Source of the DNA: Bufo bufo | Taxonomy: Eukaryota; Chordata; Amphibia; Anura; Bufonidae | Length of the DNA stretch: 64,000 nt | Direction of reading: 5' to 3' | Assembly (NCBI RefSeq): GCF_905171765.1 | Contig: NC_053390.1 | Location: 162,260,666 to 162,324,665, forward strand | Program-made: the position numbers and the translations under genes | The notes under the pieces: model-generated | The model's database searches: none | What the model saw: the letters and a program-made list of their open reading frames with translations, nothing else | What the model was told of the DNA's origin: nothing | In this document: positions 54,650-64,000 of the stretch, piece by piece | Numbering within the stretch: the first letter of the stretch is position 1 | Layout: every line of letters starts with the position of its first letter

Positions 54650-57600
54650 AGTTGCAAGGGAGTTACCATGTACTTAGTGAACAACTCCAAGAATTTGCGA
54701 AAGAGTATTTAAACTAGGAAGGGGGGGCAAAAGAGTGAAAATAAAAGAGTCCAATTGCCCCCCGAAACAATGCCAGAACAGGTCAGAAGCACAGAGGTTA
54801 AGAAATGATAAGCTCAGAGTCCTGTCTACAAATGCTCGCAGTTTAGGTAAAAAAATCAATGAACTTGGGTCAATAATGGCATCTGAGAATGTAGATTTAG
54901 TGGCTGTTACGGAGACATGTTTTAATGAAAGAAATGACTGGGACATAACCATACCAGGGTACTCTTTATACAGAAGAGACAGAGAAGGCAAGAAAGGAGG
55001 AGGAGTGGCCCTGTATGTGAAAGATAGCATTAAATCTAACCTAATACAAGTTGGTGAGGCCAACATAGAGTCAGTTTGGGTTACGTTGCAGTTTGCTAAC
55101 CATGCAGTAACTCGTGTAGGTGTGATATATAGACCACCTGGTCAAGTTAAAGAACTAGATGATCTACTAGTTGAAGAAATAGCTAAAATGACAATGAAAG
55201 GAGAAGTTATCATTATGGGAGATTTCAATCTTCCAGATATAAACTGGAAAACCAAAATAGCAAGTTCTACCAGGAGTACAGATATTCTAAATTCCCTACT
55301 GGGGTTATCTCTACAACAAGTGGTTGAGGAGCCAACCCGGAGGGAGGCCATTTTGGATTTGGTATTCACAAATGGGGATTCGGTATATGATGTCATTGTA
55401 GGCGAAACCTTGGGATCTAGTGATCACCAGTCAGTGTGGTTTAATATAAGAACTGTGAAAGAGTCCCACCACACAAAAACAAAAGTTTTAGATTTTAGAA
55501 AAACAGACTTTTCAAAAATGAAATTAGTCATAAATGAGTCCTTATCAGACTGGAACGGATTACATGGAGTCCAGGAGAAATGGGACTACTTAAAAGGTGC
55601 ATTATTGAAGGCAACAGAAAATTGCATTAGACTTGTCAGTAAAAGCAAAAAAAGGAAGAGACCACTGTGGTACTCAGCAGAAGTGGCCCAAATTATTAAA
55701 AATAAAAAGCTAGCATTTTGTAATTATAAAAAAAAACAGAACAATGAAGATAAGGAAATCTACAAGATTAGGCAGAGAGAGGCCAAGCAAGTTATAAGAA
55801 CTTCTAAAGCGCAGGCAGAAGAAAAACTAGCTCAGTCTATGAAAAAAGGGGATAAGACATTCTTCAGATATACAGTATAAATGAAAAAAGGAAATTAAAA
55901 CAAGGAATAACTAAATTAAAAACAAAGGACGGAAGGTATGTAGAAGAGAATAAAGGGCTAGCCGACTGCCTTAATGAATACTTCTGTTCAGTTTTTACAA
56001 AAGAAAAAGGAGAAGGACCTCCACTAGAAAGGATGACTAATAAATCATTTGATGCATGTATCTTTACAGAGGAAGATGTTCTAAGTTTGCTGTCTAAGGT
56101 GAAGACAAATAAGTCACAGGGGCCTGATGAGATACACCCAAAATTATTAAAAGAGCTTAGTGGTGAGCTGGCAAAACCGCTAACAGATTTATTTAACCAA
56201 TCATTAGTAACAGGAGTCGTCCCGGAAGATTGGAAATTGGCAAATGTCGTGCCCATTCACAAGAAAGGTAGTAGGGAGGAATCGAGCAACTATAGACCAG
56301 TGAGTCTGACATCAATAGTAGGCAAATTAATGGAAACCCTATTAAAGGATAGGATTGTGGAACATCTAAAATCCCATGGATTGCAAGATGAAAAACAACA
56401 TGGGTTTACTTCAGGGAGATCATGTCAAACAAATCTTATAGATTTTTTTGACTGGGTGACTAAAATAATAGACGGTGGAGGTGCAGTAGACATCGCATAT
56501 CTAGATTTTAGTAAGGCTTTTGACACTGTCCCACATAGAAGACTTATCAATAAACTGCAGTCATTGAGCATGGACTCCCATATTGTTGAGTGGATTAGGC
56601 AGTGGCTGAGTGACAGACAGCAGAGGGTTGTAGTCAATGGAGAACATTCAAAACAAGGTCATGTTACCAGTGGGGTTCCACAGGGATCTGTACTGGGACC
56701 AATTTTGTTTAATATCTTCATAAGTGATATTGCAAAAGGCATCGATGGTAAGGTTTGTCTTTTTGCTGATGACACAAAGATATGTAACAGGGTTGATGTT
56801 CCTGGAGGGAAACGCCAAATGGAAAAGGATTTAGGAAAACTAGAAGAATGGTCAGAACTCTGGCAACTGAAATTTAATGTGGATAAGTGCAAGATAATGC
56901 ACCTGGGGCGTAAAAACCCAAGGGCAGAATATAGAATATTTGACACAGTCCTGACCTCAGTATCTGAGGAAAGGGATTTAGGAGTAATTATTTCAGAAGA
57001 CTTAAAGGTGGGAAGACAATATAATAGAGCAGCACGAAATGCCAGCAGAATGCTTGGATGTATAGGGAGAGGTATAAGCGGTAGAAAGAGTGAAGTGCTT
57101 ATGCCGCTGTACAGAACACTGGTGAGACCTCACTTGGAGTATTGTGTGCAGTACTAGAGGCCATATCTCCAGAAGGATATAGATACTCTAGAGAGAGTTC
57201 AGAGAAGAGCTACTAAACTAGTACATGGATTGCAGGATAAAACTTACCAGGAAAGGTTAAAGGACCTTAACATGTATAGCTTGGAAGAAAGAAGAGACAG
57301 AGGGGATATGATAGAAACTTTTAAATACATAAAGGGAATCAACTCGGTAAAGAAGGAGAGCATATTTAAAAGAAGAAAAACTACCACAAGAGGACACAGT
57401 TTTAAATTAGAGGGGCAAAGGTTTAAAAGTAATATAAGGAAGTATTACTTTACTGAGAGAGTAGTGGATGCATGGAATAGCCTTCCTGCAGAAGTGGTAG
57501 CTGCAAATACAGTGAAGGGGTTTAAGCATGCATGGGATAGGCATAAGGCTATCCTTCATATAAGATAGGGCCAGGGACTATTCATAGGATTCAGATATAT

Positions 57601-57668
57601 TGGGCAGACTAGATGGGCCAAATGGTTCTTATCTGCCGACACATTCTATGTTTCTATGTTTCTATGAA
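54650..57668 (+). mobile_element. CR1-type LINE, nearly full length
   Basis: Contains most or all of ORF2 (endonuclease plus RT), a short 3' UTR and a tandem 3' tail ('ttctatgtttctatgtttctatg' at about 57645-57667), as usual for CR1. ORF1 is absent, so the copy is 5' truncated near 54650. Target duplication was not identified. Confidence 0.85.
54735..57568 (+). pseudogene. CR1 ORF2: endonuclease and reverse transcriptase, one shift and one stop
   Basis: The first frame (54735-55880) has AP-endonuclease blocks: STNARSLGKKINEL, VAVTETCFNE, VGVIYRPPG, IMGDFNLPDINW and GSSDHQSVWF. It ends in a frameshift near 55870, where about five extra bases ('acagt') seem inserted. The second frame (56033-57568, open from about 55871) carries RT blocks SQGPDEIHPKLLKEL, NYRPVSLTS, GGAVDIAYLDFSKAFDTVPH, PQGSVLGPILFNIF and the catalytic LFADDTK. 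It also has the CR1 C-terminal VQRRATK and VVDAWNSLPAEVV. A TAG at 57155-57157 sits where tryptophan is usual. Total length of about 940 codons is near normal. The protein would nick DNA and prime cDNA at the target. Few defects mean a young copy. Confidence 0.9.
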
Positions 57669-58086
57669 AACTTACATCTATCGAGGTACGGTATACAACC
57701 ATCCGTAGCAAATAAAAGACAAACGTCATTCTACGAGCAGTCATTCAATGTGAGGTTGATAAGTACAGATAGTCGTCCGTGCCAATGCAGTCCTTAATAT
57801 CAGAACACAGTCAGATTTTTTTTTCATTAGTGATAAATGTATAAAACATTACAGTTATAAGGTAATATATTTATTTTCCATTATTCCCTTCCAATAGCCT
57901 CCCATCTCCCTTATCCAAGGACTGCCCTGCAGAAGAGCGAGATAAAAAGTAATAAGGAGGCATTGGTTTTTCTTATTGGCATATACAAATTTCTTTCTTT
58001 GATATACATAGCGTTCAGTCAATATCCAACTTCTGGCAATAACCAGTCTCTCTAAGAACAACACTTTTTTGAGAAACTAATTTTTA
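57669..58086. other. No feature recognised
   Basis: No coding or repeat signal I can support. Confidence 0.5.
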
Positions 58087-58403
58087 GGGCTCATGCACAC
58101 CACCGTGTGTATTTTGTGGTCTGCAAAAAATAAGGATGACGTCCATGTGCATTCCGTATTTTGTGTAACGGAACAGCTGACCCCTAATAGAACAGTCCTA
58201 TCCTTGTCCATAATGCAGACACTAATAGGACATGTTACATTTTTTTGCAGAACGGACATACAGATATACGGAAACGGAATACACACGGAGTAACTTCAGG
58301 TATTTTTGCGGACCCATTGAAATGAATGGTTTTCACATATGATCAGCAAAAAAATAAAAATGGAACGGACACGGAAAGAAAATACGTTCGTGTGCATGAG
58401 CCC
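58087..58403. mobile_element. Harbinger-type MITE (317 bp)
   Basis: GGGCTCATGCACAC at the left is inverted at the right (gtgtgcatgagccc). TTA flanks both sides (58084-58086, 58404-58406). Confidence 0.85.
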
Positions 58404-58406
58404 TTA

Positions 58407-58900
58407 GCCTTTAAGATTTTAAAGCAGGCTTCGGTAGCTATTACTAGAATATATTATTATTACAGACCAGTAGGTGGCAGCACTGTATTGGTATATTGTA
58501 AATGGAGTGTTCTATGATGGCTATTTAAATAATGAAGTGTTCTATGATGTTCAAATCACCCCCTTTCCCAAAAAATCTAAATAAAAATACATAACCATGG
58601 GCATCGCCACATGCGAAAACGCCTGTACTATTTTAAAATATAACAATATGCATCCCATACAGCGAACGGTGTCATAGGAAAAATTTGCCATTTTTGCACC
58701 TGAGGGGTTAATTGTGCGGATCACAGCCCCCTGTAAGAGATCGGGTGCTGCCAGGCAGGAGGGGGAACACCCCCCTCCCTCCCCTGTATTACATTCATTG
58801 GTGGCCAGTGCGGCCCCCCCCCCTAATTAAAATCCCCCCCCCTCCCTTGGTTAGTTTAATAGCAGTCTGCAAACAGCGCAGGATAAATGTCTGCATTTAT
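58407..58900. other. No gene; C-rich stretch near 58770-58850
   Basis: Poly-C tracts, otherwise nothing assignable. This may belong to the foldback element that follows. Confidence 0.4.
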
Positions 58901-58919
58901 CCTGCATATAAATGATCGG

Positions 58920-59261
58920 AGTCCCAGTTTAATCGCTGGGACTCAGATCGGTAACCATGGCAATCAGGACGCTACTGCAGTCCTTGCTGCCATGGTTACT
59001 TAGCAATTTTAGAAGCATTATACTTACCTGCGCTGTCTGTGGCCGGCCGGGCGCTCCTCCTACTGGTAAGTGAAAGGTCTGTGCGGCGCATTGCTTATAG
59101 CACAGACCTTTCACTTACCAGTAGGAGGAGTGCCCGGCCAGTCACAGACATCGCAGGTAAGTATAATGCTTCTAAAATTGCTAAGTAACCATGGCAGCCA
59201 GGACTGCAGTAGCGTCCTGGTTGCCATGATTACCGATCGGAGTTTCAGCGATTAAACTGGG
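58920..59261. mobile_element. Large palindrome (MITE), cut by the Gypsy insertion
   Basis: Left arm about 58928-59078 pairs with right arm about 59096-59261 through 'cccagtttaatcgctg', 'accatggcaatcaggacgctactgcag' and 'agaagcattatacttacctgcg'. The right arm stops at 'ctggg', exactly where the LTR begins, while the left arm continues outward. Confidence 0.85.
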
Positions 59262-59906
59262 TGTCACGGGTGTATGTGAGCAACGATAGTAATTCACAGT
59301 ACAGAGCAACTGACTGGACCCAGAACTAGGGAGGATAAAGGGTGACCCCTGTCCGACCCTCAACGCTTTCCCTATTCTGCTAAAGCACATGCCCGGATCC
59401 AAAAGGCGGAACGAGGCATGCCCACGTGCCTAAGACTAATGACCACTGTAACCCCTACAATAGTGGAAGGGGCACGGCCACCAGTGCCCTACTCAGTATA
59501 TGGAGGGAACCGTGGCCACCTCAGATCCAGTCAGAAAACAAACAGGAATACAACAATGTCTGCAGACTTAGCTGAAGGTGTTGTAGCCGCAGAGAAGACG
59601 GATCCAAGGACAGGCTGGCAAAATCCGGAGTGCTAGCTGCAGCAGAACACAGGTCCAGTGGACTGATAGCTACAAGTGAAGAAACCAAAGCAAGAGCCAC
59701 AACTGAAGTGAGAACTATAATCCACATCCTATCATAGGAGGAGGGGTGATATAAAGAGAAGGAAATCAAACACATGAAGGACAGCTGTGGTGAAAGAAAC
59801 CAGAAGTAAACAGAGTAGTGAGAACGCCTCCCAGCTCTAGAAGTGACATCATCACAGGGGTGGAGAAACAGAGCTGTGAGAACGTCCCAAAGCTCTGGTA
59901 GTGACA
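59262..59906 (-). repeat. Gypsy 3' LTR (645 bp)
   Basis: On the minus strand it begins TGTCACTACCAG right after the polypurine tract and ends ACACCCGTGACA. The 5' LTR is outside the window, so identity and target duplication cannot be measured. Confidence 0.88.
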
Positions 59907-62900
59907 GTACCCCCCCCCTCTACGGGTGGACTCCGGACACCCAGGACCCACCTTCTCAGGATGAGCCCTATGAAATGCCCTGATGAGGCGAGTGGCTTTA
60001 ATGTCCGACACCGGAACCCACATCCTCTCCTCAGGACCATAACCCTTCCAATGAACGAGGTACTGAAGAGAACCGCGGACCATGCGAGAGTCCACAATTC
60101 TGGAAACCTCAAACTCCAGACTGCCATCAACCAAAATCGGAGGAGGAGGCAAAGAGGAGGGTACCGTGGGCTGGACATATGGTTTTAAGAGAGATCTGTG
60201 AAATACATTATGTATCTTCCAAACCCGTGGAAGATCAAGACGGAAGGCAACAGGATTGATGACTGACAAGATTTTATAAGGCCCAATAAACTTGGGACCC
60301 AATTTCCAGGAGGGAACCTTCAACTTAATGTTTCTAGTAGACAACCACACCAGATCACCCACATTCAGGTCCGGACCAGGCACACGTCTCTTATCAGCCA
60401 CACGCTTATACCTCTCACTCATCTTTTTAAGATTACTCTGAATCTTTTGCCAAATGGTAGACAAAGACGAGGAAAATCTCTCCTCCTCAGGTAAACCAGA
60501 AAGAGCCCCTCCCGAGAATGTACCAAACTGTGGATGGAACCCATATGCACCAAAGAATGGTGACTCACCAGAAGATTCCTGACGACGGTTGTTCAGAGCA
60601 AACTCAGCAAGAGGGAGAAATGAACACCAATCCTCCTGGTTCTCTGAAACAAAACAGCGCAAATATGTCTCCAGATTCTGATTAAGGCGCTCAGTCTGAC
60701 CATTCGACTGCGGATGAAAAGCAGAAGAGAAGGACAGCCGAACCCCCAGGCGAGAACAGAAAGCCTTCCAGAACCTGGACACAAACTGCGTGCCTCTATC
60801 GGAAACAATATCAGAGGGAATGCCGTGCAATTTAACAATATGGTCGACAAAAGCTTGCGCCAACGTTTTAGCATTGGGTAAACCAGGGAAAGGTACGAAA
60901 TGAGCCATCTTGCTAAAACGGTCCACCACCACCAGGATCACCGACTTCCCCGAGGAACGAGGAAGATCCGTGATAAAGTCCATGGACAGGTGTGTCCAAG
61001 GACGGGAAGGAATGGGTAACGGGAGAAGGGAACCTGAAGGCCGTGAACGAGGGACCTTAGCGCGAGAGCACGTCTCACAAGCAGCCACAAAACCCTCCAC
61101 CGACTTACGAAGAGCCGGCCACCAAAATCTCCGAGCAATGAGATCCACCGTGGCTCTACTCCCGGGGTGACCAGCAAGAACCGTATCATGATGCTCCTTA
61201 AAGAGTTTGTGACGTAGCTCAGGAGGCACGAACAACTTCCCAGAAGGACAACGGGCAGGTGTCTCAGTCTGGGCAGCCTGGACCTCGGCCTCCAAATCGG
61301 AATATAGAGCAGAAACAACTACCCCCTCCGCCAAAATGGGACCCGGGTCCTCAGAGTTTCCTCCTCCCGGAAAACAGCGAGAGAGAGCATCAGCCTTCAC
61401 ATTTTTTATCCCAGGTCGGAATGTAACAACAAAATTGAATCTGGAGAAGAACAGAGACCATCTGGCCTGTCTCGGATTCATACGCCTGGCCGACTCCAAG
61501 TATGCCAGATTCTTATGGTCGGTAAAAACGGTGATAGGGTGCCTGGCCCCCTCCAACCAATGGCGCCATTCCTCGAAAGCCAACTTGATGGCCAACAACT
61601 CCCTATCTCCCACATCATAGTTTCTCTCTGCCGGGGAGAGTTTTTTAGAGAAAAAGGCACAGGGTCGCCACTTGGCAGGGGAAGGGCCCTGGGACAAAAC
61701 CGCACCCACACCCACCTCGGAAGCATCCACCTCAACAATAAAAGGTAAGGAAACATCGGGATGCACCAAGACGGGAGCAGACGCAAAATTCTCTTTAATC
61801 TTAGAAAAGGCTGCAAGCGCCTCCTCTGACCAAGAGGAAAAATCCGCCCCCTTTTTTGTCATGTCAGTGAGGGGTTTGACAACAGAGGAATAATTCAAAA
61901 TGAACTTTCTGTAATAGTTCGCAAAACCCAGAAAGCGCATCAATGCCTTCTGATTCTCAGGAAGCTCCCACTCAAGTACAGCACGGACCTTCTCGGGATC
62001 CATGCGAAAACCAGAAGCAGAGAGGAGAAAACCCAGAAATTGAATCTCCGATACCATAAAAAGACATTTCTCCAGCTTGGCGTACAATTTATTTTCCCGC
62101 AGAATCTGCAGAACCTGAAAAAGATGATCCTGATGGGTCTGAACATCAGGGGAAAAAATCAAAATATCATCAAGATATACCAATACGAATTTCCCCATTA
62201 AATGATAGAAAATACTATTAACAAAATGCTGAAAGACGGCCGGAGCATTCATCAGGCCGAAAGGCATAACGAGATTCTCGAAATGCCCGTCAGGGGTATT
62301 AAAGGCCGTTTTCCATTCATCCCCCTCTCTGACCCTGACCAGGTTGTACGCGCCTCTCAAATCCAATTTGGAAAACACCTTGGCCCCAACAATTTGATTG
62401 AAGAGGTCCGGGATCAGAGGAAGGGGATAGGGATCGCGAATCGTGATACGGTTCAGCTCCCTAAAATCTAGGCAAGGTCTCAGAGAGCCATCTTTCTTTT
62501 TAACAAAAAAAAAACCCGCGGCCACAGGTGACTTTGAGGGACGAATATGCCCCTTTTCGAGACTCTCGGAGATGTAAGTTCGCATTGCGATTCTTTCCGG
62601 TTGTGAGAGATTGTAGAGGCGTGCTTTTGGCAGCTTGGCGCCGGGAATGAGGTTAATGGGACAGTCAAACTCCCGGTGAGGAGGTAGCTCCTGAACACCG
62701 CTCTCGGAAAACACGTCCGAGAAATCAGAGAGAAATGATGGCACTGTTTTAGTAGACACCTCTGCAAAAGTCGCTGTGAGACAATTCTCTCTACAAAAAT
62801 CACTCCACTCATTTATTTGCCTTCCTTGCCAATCAATAGTGGGGTTATGTCTAGTGAGCCAGGGTAACCCCAAAACTAGAGGAGACGGCAATCCGTTAAG

Positions 62901-64000
62901 GACAAAACAAGATATATCCTCCACATGAGTGTCACCTACAGCTAGCCGGAAATTGTGAACAATGCCCTTCAGAGATCTCTGTGAGAGTGGAGCAGAGTCA
63001 ATAGCAAAAACAGGTATATCTTTATCTAATGTGCAAACCTGAAAACCATGCATGGCTACAAATTGAGTGTCAATAAGATTGACGGCCGCTCCACTATCGA
63101 CAAAAATCTCGCAAGAAATGACTTTGCTCTCTAGCGCCACCCTGGCAGACAGGAGAAAACGGGAACTGCAGGTCAGAGGAAAAGCATCAAATCCTACATC
63201 AACTTTGCCCAAAGTAGCAGATGAAGCAGAACTTGATGATTTACCTTTTGAGATTTTTCTCTTATTATCGCTCTTAGTACGGTTCAAGAATCTCCTAGAC
63301 GGACAAACATTAGCCAAATGACCTATGCCCCCACAACAAAAACATACCATACTCTGAGGACTAAATCCTCTTTTATCAGGGGCAAGTCGAGCTAGCTGCA
63401 TGGGCTCCTCCTCAGAGGGGAGCGAGACAGGATGAGGCCCCTGCACACTGAATGAGTCCGCACCACTGCCCCTAGACTGACAATGGCTGGACAGAGAGGT
63501 CTCGTTTCTTTCTCTTAGACGCCTGTCAAGGCGTACCGCCAATGACATGGCAGACTCTAAGGACGTTGGTCTCTCATGGAAAGCAAACGCATCTTTTAAT
63601 CTCTCCGAGAGACCATGACAGAACTGACTCCGGAGTGCAGCATCATTCCAACCCGAATCAGCTGCCCATCTCCGAAATTCAGAACAATAAAGCTCCGCAG
63701 ACCGTTTGTTCTGGCATAAAACACGTAGGTTAGATTCGGCCAGAGCAACACGATCCGGGTCATCATAAATCTGCCCCAGGGCCACAAAAAATCCCTCCAC
63801 GGATCGAAGGGAGGGATCCCCTGATGGCAGCGAAAAAGCCCAAGTCTGAGCATTACCCCTGAGCAGGGAGATGACAATCCTCACCCTCTGCTCTTGATTA
63901 CCAGAAGAGTGAGGACACAAGCAAAAATGGAGTTTGCATGCCTCTCTGAAACGAACAAAATTCTCACTGCCCCCGGAGAACGTCTCCGGAAGTGAGACTT
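59766..64000 (-). CDS. Gypsy (chromovirus-type) gag-pol polyprotein, 5' partial
   Basis: A single minus-strand frame of at least 1,410 codons, open to the window edge; the true start lies outside. Numbering codons from 63920, gag is first (EEQ-type capsid blocks, RRWAADSGWNDAALRSQF). A CCHC knuckle, CFCCGGIGHLANVC, is at 193-206, and protease FVDSGAAVNLID near 274-285. Reverse transcriptase has YLDD at 583-586, and RNase H starts near 708 (VEVDASEVGVG). The integrase has an HHCC region, aspartates in SMDFITDLP and SDRGTQF, and the glutamate in QSNGQTERL. The C-terminus is a chromodomain (YLVHWKGYGPEERMWVP), placing it among chromoviruses. Gag and pol share one frame with no break. The frame runs through the polypurine tract and stops inside the LTR. 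No stops or shifts seen. Confidence 0.93.
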   Translation of the reverse strand, partial: VSLPETFSGGSENFVRFREACKLHFCLCPHSSGNQEQRVRIVISLLRGNAQTWAFSLPSGDPSLRSVEGFFVALGQIYDDPDRVALAESNLRVLCQNKRSAELYCSEFRRWAADSGWNDAALRSQFCHGLSERLKDAFAFHERPTSLESAMSLAVRLDRRLRERNETSLSSHCQSRGSGADSFSVQGPHPVSLPSEEEPMQLARLAPDKRGFSPQSMVCFCCGGIGHLANVCPSRRFLNRTKSDNKRKISKGKSSSSASSATLGKVDVGFDAFPLTCSSRFLLSARVALESKVISCEIFVDSGAAVNLIDTQFVAMHGFQVCTLDKDIPVFAIDSAPLSQRSLKGIVHNFRLAVGDTHVEDISCFVLNGLPSPLVLGLPWLTRHNPTIDWQGRQINEWSDFCRENCLTATFAEVSTKTVPSFLSDFSDVFSESGVQELPPHREFDCPINLIPGAKLPKARLYNLSQPERIAMRTYISESLEKGHIRPSKSPVAAGFFFVKKKDGSLRPCLDFRELNRITIRDPYPLPLIPDLFNQIVGAKVFSKLDLRGAYNLVRVREGDEWKTAFNTPDGHFENLVMPFGLMNAPAVFQHFVNSIFYHLMGKFVLVYLDDILIFSPDVQTHQDHLFQVLQILRENKLYAKLEKCLFMVSEIQFLGFLLSASGFRMDPEKVRAVLEWELPENQKALMRFLGFANYYRKFILNYSSVVKPLTDMTKKGADFSSWSEEALAAFSKIKENFASAPVLVHPDVSLPFIVEVDASEVGVGAVLSQGPSPAKWRPCAFFSKKLSPAERNYDVGDRELLAIKLAFEEWRHWLEGARHPITVFTDHKNLAYLESARRMNPRQARWSLFFSRFNFVVTFRPGIKNVKADALSRCFPGGGNSEDPGPILAEGVVVSALYSDLEAEVQAAQTETPARCPSGKLFVPPELRHKLFKEHHDTVLAGHPGSRATVDLIARRFWWPALRKSVEGFVAACETCSRAKVPRSRPSGSLLPLPIPSRPWTHLSMDFITDLPRSSGKSVILVVVDRFSKMAHFVPFPGLPNAKTLAQAFVDHIVKLHGIPSDIVSDRGTQFVSRFWKAFCSRLGVRLSFSSAFHPQSNGQTERLNQNLETYLRCFVSENQEDWCSFLPLAEFALNNRRQESSGESPFFGAYGFHPQFGTFSGGALSGLPEEERFSSSLSTIWQKIQSNLKKMSERYKRVADKRRVPGPDLNVGDLVWLSTRNIKLKVPSWKLGPKFIGPYKILSVINPVAFRLDLPRVWKIHNVFHRSLLKPYVQPTVPSSLPPPPILVDGSLEFEVSRIVDSRMVRGSLQYLVHWKGYGPEERMWVPVSDIKATRLIRAFHRAHPEKVGPGCPESTRRGGGYCHYQSFGTFSQLCFSTPVMMSLLELGGVLTTLFTSGFFHHSCPSCV
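59907..59920 (-). promoter_or_regulatory. Gypsy polypurine tract
   Basis: Minus strand GAGGGGGGGGTAC immediately before the LTR; plus-strand primer position. Confidence 0.75.

Noticed and set aside
59262..59906. The solo LTR at 1398-2042 as the same family (same 645-bp length)
   Set aside because: Apart from the TGTCAC/GTGACA ends the sequences do not match; the equal length is coincidence.

Overview
The window looks like intergenic DNA from a large vertebrate genome, most probably an anuran amphibian. I identify no complete host gene. Nearly all of it is transposable elements of many classes, often nested: BEL/Pao, an L1/Tx1-type LINE, two CR1/L2-type LINEs, a chromovirus-type Gypsy, Penelope-like elements (PLEs), hAT, Tc1/mariner, PIF/Harbinger-type MITEs, a tRNA-derived SINE, and large AT-rich elements bounded by TTAA. 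The frog assignment is inference from this mix and from repeat families with ends such as 'ggctactttcacac' and 'ccccttaaggac'.

Layout. 1-3.6 kb: decayed BEL/Pao pol (+), broken by a 645-bp solo LTR with a 5-bp target duplication. 3.6-6.4 kb: a decayed L1-like element (-), whose 5' region seems split by an LTR element at 6,391-10,027. That LTR element is young-looking, has no pol, and carries a gag-like reading frame followed by 30-residue tandem repeats. 10-16.5 kb: small MITEs, a Tc1 relic and a PLE relic. 16.5-20.2 kb: a hAT-type element (8-bp duplication) holding a minisatellite and a CR1/L2 fragment, which is itself interrupted by a MITE. 21.3-24.2 kb: a SINE split by a solo LTR, which is split by a TTAA element. 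26.0-29.9 kb: a complete autonomous hAT element with an uninterrupted 716-codon transposase, inserted into a minisatellite. 30.1-34.7 kb: PLE material, including a 1.3-kb foldback with a 14-bp target duplication and two hammerhead-like motifs. 35.2-52.2 kb: large TTAA elements, a 191-bp satellite and a dead hAT transposase. 53-59 kb: an internally deleted Tc1, a nearly full-length CR1 and MITEs. 59.3-64 kb: a Gypsy element (-) with an open gag-pol frame continuing past the window edge.

How parts work together. The hAT transposase at 27.2-29.4 kb has its own termini and is the only unit that could act alone on the evidence visible here. The Gypsy could be intact, but its start and 5' LTR lie outside. 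The LTR element at 6.4-10.0 kb would need reverse transcriptase and integrase from elsewhere, and the MITEs and TTAA elements would need transposases from elsewhere. Two short open stretches with plausible splice sites (24,311-24,462 + and 53,102-53,349 -) are the only candidate host exons, and both are weak.
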